Source: an uncultured Marvinbryantia sp.
GTDB taxonomy: Bacteria; Bacillota; Clostridia; Lachnospirales; Lachnospiraceae
DNA length: 19,243 nt
NCBI GenBank assembly: GCA_934408725.1
Contig: CAKRVB010000038.1
Location: 1 to 19,243 of the forward strand
Direction: 5' to 3'
Each line of letters opens with the position of its first letter. Within the stretch, counting starts at the first letter, position 1. Of this stretch, positions 14,489-19,243 are shown piece after piece. The position numbers and the translations under genes are program-made. Below the pieces are notes generated by a model. It was not told the DNA's origin, searched no databases, and saw nothing but the letters and a program-made list of their open reading frames with translations.

Positions 14489-14500
14489 TATACAGGTATA
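14489..14500. promoter_or_regulatory. GntR operator copy 2
   Basis: A second exact copy of TATAC-AG-GTATA, about 15 bp downstream of the expected transcription start and 37 bp before the udp start codon. The spacing to copy 1 would place two repressor dimers on the same face of the helix. Confidence 0.6.
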
Positions 14501-14536
14501 AAAATATACATAGATAAAGAAAGTGAGGAAGAAGTT

Positions 14537-15319
14537 ATGCAGAACTATTCAGGAGAAGTTGGTTTACAGTATCATTTACAGATCAGACCTGGTGATGTAG
14601 GACGATATGTGATTCTTCCGGGAGATCCAAAGAGATGTGAAAAGATTGCAAAGCATTTTGAGGATGCGAAGCTGATCGCAGACAGCAGAGAATTTGTGAC
14701 CTATACCGGTTATCTGGATGGCGAAAAAGTCAGTGTGACTTCTACTGGTATCGGTGGACCTTCGGCATCCATTGCCATGGAAGAACTGGTACTTTGCGGT
14801 GCGGATACATTTATTCGTGTAGGTACCTGTGGGGGTATTGAACTGGATGTAAAGGGCGGTGACATTGTCGTAGCAACCGGCGCAGTGAGAATGGAAGGCA
14901 CCAGCAGGGAGTATGCACCGATTGAATATCCGGCAGTGGCAGATCTGGACGTGGCCAATGCGCTGGCAGCAGCCTGCAAAGATCTGGGCTATCCCTATCA
15001 CACTGGCGTAGTACAGTGTAAGGATGCTTTTTATGGACAACATGAGCCAGAGAGAATGCCAGTCAGCTATGAACTGCTCAATAAATGGGAAGCATGGAAG
15101 CGCATGGGATGCAAGGCATCTGAGATGGAATCCGCAGCGCTGTTTATTGTAGCGCAGCATTTGAGAGTACGTTGTGGTTCCAACTTCCTGGTAGTGGGAA
15201 ATCAGGAAAGAAATGCACTTGGCATGGAGAACCCAATCGTACATGATACAGAAGCAGCTATTACAGTTGGTGTAGAAGCAATCCGCAAACTGATCAAAGC
15301 AGACCGCGAGAAGAGATAG
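14537..15319 (+). CDS. udp: Uridine phosphorylase (nucleoside phosphorylase family 1)
   Basis: A 260-aa enzyme predicted to split uridine (and probably deoxyuridine/thymidine) with phosphate into the base and (deoxy)ribose 1-phosphate in the cytoplasm. Phosphate site: LPGDPKR (27-33) with G29, D30 and R33, plus RVGTCGG (94-100) with R94 and T97. Ribose site: SEMESAALF (195-203) with E196, M197 and E198. Base site: the [11 protein letters not shown] loop (165-175) supplies Gln and Arg, which select uracil in uridine phosphorylases rather than purines. ATG 14537 has GAGGA 7 nt upstream. It is the first gene of a three-gene salvage operon; the deoB and deoC products take the sugar phosphate onward. 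It may accept other pyrimidine nucleosides. Confidence 0.85.
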   Translation: MQNYSGEVGLQYHLQIRPGDVGRYVILPGDPKRCEKIAKHFEDAKLIADSREFVTYTGYLDGEKVSVTSTGIGGPSASIAMEELVLCGADTFIRVGTCGGIELDVKGGDIVVATGAVRMEGTSREYAPIEYPAVADLDVANALAAACKDLGYPYHTGVVQCKDAFYGQHEPERMPVSYELLNKWEAWKRMGCKASEMESAALFIVAQHLRVRCGSNFLVVGNQERNALGMENPIVHDTEAAITVGVEAIRKLIKADREKR

Positions 15320-15380
15320 AAGAGTTCTGGGATTTGTGGTAAAATGGATAGGGAAAACTGATTAGAAGGATGGTGAAAAG

Positions 15381-16574
15381 ATGAAGAAGTATAACCGGAT
15401 TTTTGCAATTGTCATTGATTCTCTTGGTGTGGGAGCAATGCCGGACGCTGCGCAGTATGGAGATGCCGGATGTGACACACTGGGACATATTGCAGAACGT
15501 ACAGAGAATTTTCAGATTCCGAATCTGCAGAAGCTGGGAATGGCGAATCTTCATACCCTTCAGGGCGTGGCACCGGAAGAAAAACCTCTTGCCTGCCATG
15601 GCAAGCTGAGAGAAGCCAGTAAAGGAAAGGATACTATGACCGGTCACTGGGAAATGATGGGACTTCAGATTACCACACCGTTTCAGACATTTACCGAACA
15701 TGGTTTTCCACCGGAACTGATTGCAGAACTGGAAAAACGTACCGGGCACAAAGTGATCGGCAACAAAAGCGCCAGTGGAACAGCCATTCTGGATGAACTG
15801 GCAGAAGAAGAGATTGCTACCGGTCATATGATCGTGTATACATCAGCGGATTCTGTCTTACAGATTTGTGGAAATGAAGAGACATTCGGACTGGATGAAT
15901 TGTATCGCTGCTGTGAGATTGCAAGAGAACTGACTATGAAAGATGCATGGAAAGTAGGCCGTGTCATTGCAAGACCATATGTGGGAAAGAAAAAGGGTGA
16001 GTTCAGACGTACCAGTAACCGTCATGATTATGCCTTGAAACCATTTGGCAGAACAGCGTTGAATGTATTAAAAGATGCAGGGCTGGATGTGATCTCGGTT
16101 GGAAAAATCTATGATATTTTTGATGGGGAAGGACTGACGGAGTCGAATAAGTCTAAGAGTTCTGTTCATGGGATGGAGCAGACGATTGAGATTGCAAAGC
16201 GAGACTTTCATGGTCTGTGTTTCGTGAATCTGGTAGATTTTGATGCCCTCTGGGGACACCGCAGGAATGTAAAGGGATACGCAGAAGAACTGGAACGGTT
16301 TGATGTAAAACTGGGTGAATTCCTGAAAGAATTAAAAGAAGATGATCTGCTGATCCTTACTGCAGATCATGGAAATGATCCAACCCATACCGGAACAGAT
16401 CATACCAGAGAAAAGGTACCATTTCTGGCCTATTCTCCATCTATGAAGGAGGGTGTGCATCTGGAGGAAGCAGATACCTTTGCAGTGATCGGTGCAACGA
16501 TTACTGACAACTTTGGCCTGAAGATGCCAGAAGGAACCATTGGAACTTCCATACTTGACAAGATTGCAAAATAG
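15381..16574 (+). CDS. deoB: Phosphopentomutase
   Basis: A 397-aa alkaline-phosphatase-superfamily enzyme that converts (deoxy)ribose 1-phosphate to the 5-phosphate using two Mn2+ ions. D13 in [16 protein letters not shown] is a metal ligand. The phosphorylated Thr is T85 in [13 protein letters not shown], the same numbering as in the structurally studied Bacillus cereus enzyme. [21 protein letters not shown] near 345-365 supplies the remaining Asp/His ligands. The typical insertion (cap) domain lies between about 100 and 220, including [17 protein letters not shown]. Length and start are normal; ATG 15381 is preceded by AAGGATGG. It lies 61 bp after udp, and a weak extended -10 (TGG-TAAAAT, 15337-15345) in the gap could be an internal promoter. 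Confidence 0.96.
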   Translation: MKKYNRIFAIVIDSLGVGAMPDAAQYGDAGCDTLGHIAERTENFQIPNLQKLGMANLHTLQGVAPEEKPLACHGKLREASKGKDTMTGHWEMMGLQITTPFQTFTEHGFPPELIAELEKRTGHKVIGNKSASGTAILDELAEEEIATGHMIVYTSADSVLQICGNEETFGLDELYRCCEIARELTMKDAWKVGRVIARPYVGKKKGEFRRTSNRHDYALKPFGRTALNVLKDAGLDVISVGKIYDIFDGEGLTESNKSKSSVHGMEQTIEIAKRDFHGLCFVNLVDFDALWGHRRNVKGYAEELERFDVKLGEFLKELKEDDLLILTADHGNDPTHTGTDHTREKVPFLAYSPSMKEGVHLEEADTFAVIGATITDNFGLKMPEGTIGTSILDKIAK

Positions 16575-16588
16575 GAGAGGATAAAAAG

Positions 16589-17257
16589 ATGAAAACAAGT
16601 GATGTATTAAAAATTGTAGACCATACTCTGCTGGCACAGACAGCAACCTGGGCACAGATCAGAGAAATTCTGGATGATGCTATGAAGTATCATACGGCAT
16701 CTGCATGCATTCCGGCTGCTTATGTAAAGCAGGCAGCAGAATATGTGCAGGGCAGATTACCGATCTGTACAGTGATCGGATTCCCGAATGGCTACAGTAC
16801 GACAGAGACCAAGGTATTTGAGGCAAAAAATGCTATCGAAAATGGTGCAAGCGAGATCGATATGGTCATCAATGTTGGATTTTTAAAAGACGGAAGATAT
16901 GAGGAAGTGGAAGAAGAGATCCGAAAAATTCACGAAGCATGTGACGGAAAGATTCTGAAAGTCATCATTGAGACCTGTCTTCTGACAGATGACGAGAAGA
17001 TCAAGATGTGTGAACTGGTGACGAAAGCCGGTGCAGAATTCATTAAGACTTCCACTGGATTCTCCACAGCCGGAGCTACCTTTGCAGATGTGAAGCTGAT
17101 GAAAGAACATGTGGGAGAAGGTGTAAAGGTAAAAGCGGCAGGTGGAATTTCTTCTTTTGATGATGCAGAAGAATTTATGCGCCTGGGTGCAGACCGTCTG
17201 GGAACCAGCCGTCTGGTCAAGATTATGAAGCAGACAGACAATGGTGCAGGATACTGA
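16589..17257 (+). CDS. deoC: Deoxyribose-phosphate aldolase
   Basis: A 222-aa class I aldolase with a TIM-barrel fold that cleaves 2-deoxyribose 5-phosphate to acetaldehyde and glyceraldehyde 3-phosphate. The Schiff-base Lys is K153 in [10 protein letters not shown], the activating Lys is K182 in [10 protein letters not shown], and the conserved Asp is D91 in [22 protein letters not shown] at the N terminus and [14 protein letters not shown] (66-79) are also standard. ATG 16589 follows deoB by 14 bp with a GGAGAGG site (16573-16579). With udp and deoB it completes pyrimidine deoxynucleoside breakdown to central metabolism. A terminator follows. Confidence 0.96.
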   Translation: MKTSDVLKIVDHTLLAQTATWAQIREILDDAMKYHTASACIPAAYVKQAAEYVQGRLPICTVIGFPNGYSTTETKVFEAKNAIENGASEIDMVINVGFLKDGRYEEVEEEIRKIHEACDGKILKVIIETCLLTDDEKIKMCELVTKAGAEFIKTSTGFSTAGATFADVKLMKEHVGEGVKVKAAGGISSFDDAEEFMRLGADRLGTSRLVKIMKQTDNGAGY

Positions 17258-17280
17258 TAAATAAGTGAGGCAGACACAAG

Positions 17281-17317
17281 GGGACACTATAGATTCAGAT
17301 ATAGTGTCTCTTTTTTT
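17281..17317 (+). terminator. Terminator of the udp-deoB-deoC operon
   Basis: The perfect 9-bp stem GACACTATA (17283-17291) / TATAGTGTC (17300-17308), extended by two outer pairs, has an 8-nt loop and is followed by seven T (17311-17317). Confidence 0.85.
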
Positions 17318-17327
17318 ACTGGCAGGA

Positions 17328-17355
17328 ACTTTTTCCGTTAAGCCTGCATAGCATA
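17328..17355 (+). promoter_or_regulatory. Candidate sigma-K-type promoter of the SpoIID-like gene
   Basis: AC (17328-17329), 17 bp, then CATAGCATA (17347-17355) matches the late mother-cell sigma-K pattern AC / CATAnnnTA. No sigma-A promoter is evident in this 60-bp gap. The match is short, so it is only suggestive. Confidence 0.3.
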
Positions 17356-17380
17356 CCAGAAGAAGGTATGTGAGGTTATT

Positions 17381-18649
17381 ATGAGAAAATCAGGTATCCA
17401 TGTATTGCAGGCAGAGAAGACAGACAGAGGGGCACTGAAGATTAATGTGGAATCGGCACTTCGTACCGTTCCTGTTGAAAATGCAACAGTGGATATTTCC
17501 TATACCGGGGAGCCGGATCAGATTCTGGAAGAGGTACACACGGATCAAAACGGCAATACAGGCACGCTGGAATTGAAGACACCGCCGCTGGAATACAGTA
17601 TGCAACCGGGAGAAACTCAGCCTTATTCAGAATATACGATAAAAGTATCAGCAGAAGGATATGAACCGGTGACGATCAGCGGCTCCGAGGTAATGTCAGG
17701 GGAACTGTCATTGCAGAATATCCGGCTTCGTCCACTGGAACAGGGACGGCCACCGGAAGTCACTGCCATACCGCCGCATACACTGTATGGAAACTATCCA
17801 CCGAAAATAGCGGAAGCTGAGATCAAACCGGTGAATCAGTCCGGAGAAATCGTACTGCGCCGGGTAGTTATCCCGGAATATGTGGTAGTACATGATGGAA
17901 GTCCAAGGGATACTACGGCAGGAGATTATTATGTCCGATATAAAGATTATATTAAAAATGTGGCATCCAGTGAGATTTATTCCACCTGGCCGAAAGAGAC
18001 GATTATAGCGAATGTGCTGGCTATTATGTCATTTACCCTGAATCGGGTATATACCGAGTGGTATAGAAATAAGGGGTATGACTTTACGATCACATCCTCT
18101 ACTGCGTTTGATCATAAGTGGATTTATGGAAGAAATATTTTTGAAAGCATCTCAGAGACGGTAGATGATATATTTGAAAACTATCTGTCAAGACCGAATG
18201 TGAAGCAGCCGATTCTGACTCAGTACTGCGATGGCAGCAGAGTGACCTGTCCTCAGTGGATGAGCCAGTGGGGCTCCAAAGCACTGGGGGATCGGGGATA
18301 TTCTGCCATAGAAATACTTCGTTATTACTATGGGGAGTCCATGTATATCAATCGAGCGGAGCAGGTGGCCGGTATTCCAGCGTCCTGGCCTGGATATGTA
18401 CTGGCACTTGGCTCTACGGGTGATGCAGTGATGCAGATTCAGGAACAGCTCAATGCCATTTCTAATAATTATCCACTGATTCCAAGAGTGACTGTGGATG
18501 GAATCTATGGACCGGAAACAGAAAAAGCAGTTCTGATTTTTCAGGGGATTTTTGGATTAACGCAGGATGGAATTGTAGGAAGGAGAACCTGGTATAAAAT
18601 TCAGGAGATTTATGTCGGCGTTACCAGAATAGCAGAACTCAACCCTTGA
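17381..18649 (+). CDS. SpoIID-like / peptidoglycan-binding domain protein, probably spore-related
   Basis: 422 aa in three parts. An N-terminal beta-sandwich resembling a carboxypeptidase-regulatory or Cna-B-like fold (about 15-118; ATVDISYTGEP, EYTIKVSAEGYEPVTISG). A central SpoIID-like domain (about 163-320; IPEYVVVHDGSPRDTTAGDYYVRYKDYIKNVASSEIYSTWPKETIIANVLA), the lytic-transglycosylase-like fold of sporulation proteins. A C-terminal PG_binding_1 domain (about 345-408; LGSTGDAVMQIQEQLN, VDGIYGPETEKAVLIFQ, DGIVGRRTWYKI). No signal peptide or membrane helix is visible, which is odd for a wall enzyme. It could act in the mother cell on the spore surface or cortex, and the sigma-K-like promoter upstream would fit. 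ATG 17381 has GAGG upstream. It is a single-gene unit; catalytic activity is not demonstrable from the motifs I can see. Confidence 0.8.
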   Translation: MRKSGIHVLQAEKTDRGALKINVESALRTVPVENATVDISYTGEPDQILEEVHTDQNGNTGTLELKTPPLEYSMQPGETQPYSEYTIKVSAEGYEPVTISGSEVMSGELSLQNIRLRPLEQGRPPEVTAIPPHTLYGNYPPKIAEAEIKPVNQSGEIVLRRVVIPEYVVVHDGSPRDTTAGDYYVRYKDYIKNVASSEIYSTWPKETIIANVLAIMSFTLNRVYTEWYRNKGYDFTITSSTAFDHKWIYGRNIFESISETVDDIFENYLSRPNVKQPILTQYCDGSRVTCPQWMSQWGSKALGDRGYSAIEILRYYYGESMYINRAEQVAGIPASWPGYVLALGSTGDAVMQIQEQLNAISNNYPLIPRVTVDGIYGPETEKAVLIFQGIFGLTQDGIVGRRTWYKIQEIYVGVTRIAELNP

Positions 18650-18732
18650 AAACACGGAAAAAAGCCGGAAATAAGGCAAATTAAAAACCGGTAAACCAGT
18701 GATTTTCGGACAAAAAATTAATAGAAAATGGG
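18650..18732. other. Intergenic stretch without a clear feature
   Basis: AT-rich DNA between the SpoIID-like stop codon and the carA promoter. It contains scattered CCGG and ACCGGT, but I found no stem followed by a T-tract on either strand and no ORF worth calling. Confidence 0.5.
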
Positions 18733-18761
18733 TTGAAAAAGGGAAATGAGTATGCTATCAT
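18733..18761 (+). promoter_or_regulatory. carA: Promoter of the carA leader
   Basis: TTGAAA (18733-18738), a 17-bp spacer and TATCAT (18756-18761). Transcription would begin near 18768, where the sequence reads AATTTG (18768-18773). The remaining 240 bp to carA forms a structured leader. Confidence 0.6.
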
Positions 18762-18783
18762 ATTGACAATTTGGGATGAAGGA

Positions 18784-18827
18784 GGGAAGAGAACACATGT
18801 ATTTTTACAGGCGTTCTGTTCCCTTTT
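18784..18827 (+). terminator. Attenuator-like hairpin in the carA leader
   Basis: GGGAAGAGAAC (18784-18794) pairs with GTTCTGTTCCC (18813-18823) with one mismatch in 11 positions, an 18-nt loop, and TTTT directly after (18824-18827). The left arm contains part of the GGAGGG ribosome site of the leader ORF and the loop contains its ATG. A loading ribosome and this terminator are therefore mutually exclusive. Confidence 0.5.
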
Positions 18828-18838
18828 GTAGTAAATAA
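18797..18838 (+). CDS. Possible 13-aa leader peptide of carA
   Basis: ATG 18797 with a strong GGAGGG site (18781-18786, 10 nt upstream) encodes MYFYRRSVPFCSK and stops at TAA 18836-18838. The ORF runs through the terminator-like hairpin at 18784-18827 and ends just after its T-tract, as expected for a transcription-translation attenuator such as the E. coli pyrBI leader. It has no run of repeated codons for one amino acid, so amino-acid-type attenuation is less likely than control by nucleotide supply. Expression is inferred only. Confidence 0.4.
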   Translation: MYFYRRSVPFCSK

Positions 18839-18840
18839 AA

Positions 18841-18982
18841 GTAACTATTCAGAACCCACTGTCCCGCGAGGTGTTTTGGCATGAAAATGCCAAAATCCCG
18901 AGACATGCAAGTCAAAATCCCATCGCCATAGGCGATTTTCGATGGATTTTGACTCGTAACTGTGAAGGTACTGAGCAGTTAC
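18841..18982. repeat. 142-bp structured element with terminal inverted repeats
   Basis: The left end GTAACTATTCAG (18841-18852) matches the reverse complement of the right end CTGAGCAGTTAC (18971-18982) at 10 of 12 positions. Hairpin 1 has the perfect 9-bp stem TTTTGGCAT / ATGCCAAAA (18874-18882, 18887-18895) with a GAAA loop, extended by TGTCCCGCGA / TCCCGAGACA (18860-18905; 8 of 10 pair). Hairpin 2 has an 11-bp stem AGTCAAAATCC / GGATTTTGACT (18910-18920, 18944-18954), with an inner ATCGCC-ATA-GGCGAT (18922-18936). A further GTAACTG (18956-18962) pairs with CAGTTAC (18976-18982). It contains no ORF. It could be a miniature mobile element, an intergenic repeat family or part of the carA leader RNA. 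Confidence 0.6.
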
Positions 18983-19010
18983 ATATAAAATAAGAAAGGC
19001 AGGTTTACAA

Positions 19011-19243
19011 ATGAAAGCATTCCTTATACTGGAAGATGGCACGGTATTTAGCGGTCAGAGCATCGGTTCAACAAGGGAAGTGATCAGTGAGATCGTATTT
19101 AATACTTCCATGACAGGATATCTGGAGGTTTTGACAGATCCATCTTATGCGGGACAGGCAGTTGTGATGACCTATCCACTGATTGGTAACTATGGTATCT
19201 GTTATGAAGATATGGAGTCAGAGAAACCATGGCCGGATGGATA
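19011..19243 (+). CDS. carA: Carbamoyl-phosphate synthase small subunit (3' cut by window edge)
   Basis: The first 77 residues ([62 protein letters not shown]) are the conserved N-terminal domain of CarA. This subunit hydrolyses glutamine and passes ammonia to CarB for carbamoyl phosphate, the precursor of pyrimidines and arginine. The segments [23 protein letters not shown] and [10 protein letters not shown] are diagnostic. ATG 19011 has AAAGGCAGG upstream. The glutaminase domain lies beyond the window. The long structured leader suggests regulation by pyrimidine supply. Confidence 0.93.
   Translation, partial: MKAFLILEDGTVFSGQSIGSTREVISEIVFNTSMTGYLEVLTDPSYAGQAVVMTYPLIGNYGICYEDMESEKPWPDG

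Noticed and set aside
14576..15244. 222-codon ORF on the minus strand opposite udp
   Set aside because: Shadow of udp: no recognisable domain, no ribosome site, and complete overlap with a gene whose active-site motifs are intact.
15294..15827. 177-codon minus-strand ORF opposite deoB
   Set aside because: Overlaps the conserved N-terminal metal and phosphothreonine region of deoB; its protein is low-complexity, Cys/Phe-rich shadow sequence.
18845..19042. 65-codon minus-strand ORF over the carA leader
   Set aside because: It crosses the two hairpins and the carA start; its coding appearance comes from the inverted repeats.

Overview
The window looks like chromosomal DNA from a low-to-moderate GC, spore-forming Firmicute, most likely a gut Lachnospiraceae (Blautia / Dorea / Ruminococcus gnavus type). 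This is inferred from AGGAGG-type ribosome binding sites, fused double-ABC ECF ATPases, a SpoIID-like spore/cell-wall protein, a DUF3343 protein and the general protein style. No rRNA, tRNA, CRISPR array, phage gene or insertion sequence was recognised. Genes lie on both strands in short transcription units separated by clear hairpin terminators.

Layout. 1-237: 3' part of a DUF3343 gene, then a terminator. 339-1766 (minus): a membrane diguanylate cyclase, divergent from a U32-peptidase-like protein (1923-2834). 2962-3474: a small nitroreductase with its own promoter and terminator. 3713-4168: a GNAT acetyltransferase, convergent with a MATE efflux pump (4199-5560, minus). The pump is divergent from a LysR regulator (5672-6523), and they share an operator-rich intergenic region. 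6667-11138: a tightly coupled five-gene operon with overlapping stop/start codons. It encodes an ECF transporter S component, T component and fused double ATPase, a NiaR-like HTH_11 + 3H-domain regulator and a PfkB-family (FrlD-like) kinase, and it ends in a terminator. 11238-13525: an aldo/keto reductase-like Fe-S protein, a second nitroreductase and a small hypothetical protein, closed by a two-sided terminator. 13570-14316 (minus): a GntR/UTRA repressor, divergent from a nucleoside salvage operon udp-deoB-deoC (14537-17257). 17381-18649: a SpoIID-like peptidoglycan-binding protein. 18650-19010: a structured leader region. 19011-end: the start of carA.

How the genes work together. The deo-type operon splits uridine-like nucleosides to pentose 1-phosphate, isomerises this to the 5-phosphate, and cleaves deoxyribose 5-phosphate to acetaldehyde and glyceraldehyde 3-phosphate. 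Two identical 12-bp palindromes in its promoter region are the natural targets of the divergent GntR repressor. The five-gene ECF operon is self-contained (uptake, phosphorylation, regulation), but its substrate cannot be read from the sequence. The combination of a 3H-domain regulator and an FrlD-like kinase with an ECF vitamin-type transporter is the best candidate for an undescribed uptake-and-phosphorylation system.

The most interesting non-coding DNA is upstream of carA. A promoter is followed by an AATTTG start region, then a 13-codon ORF whose ribosome site and start codon are embedded in a terminator-like hairpin. This looks like a pyrimidine attenuator. After it comes a 142-bp element with near-perfect terminal inverted repeats and two strong internal hairpins.
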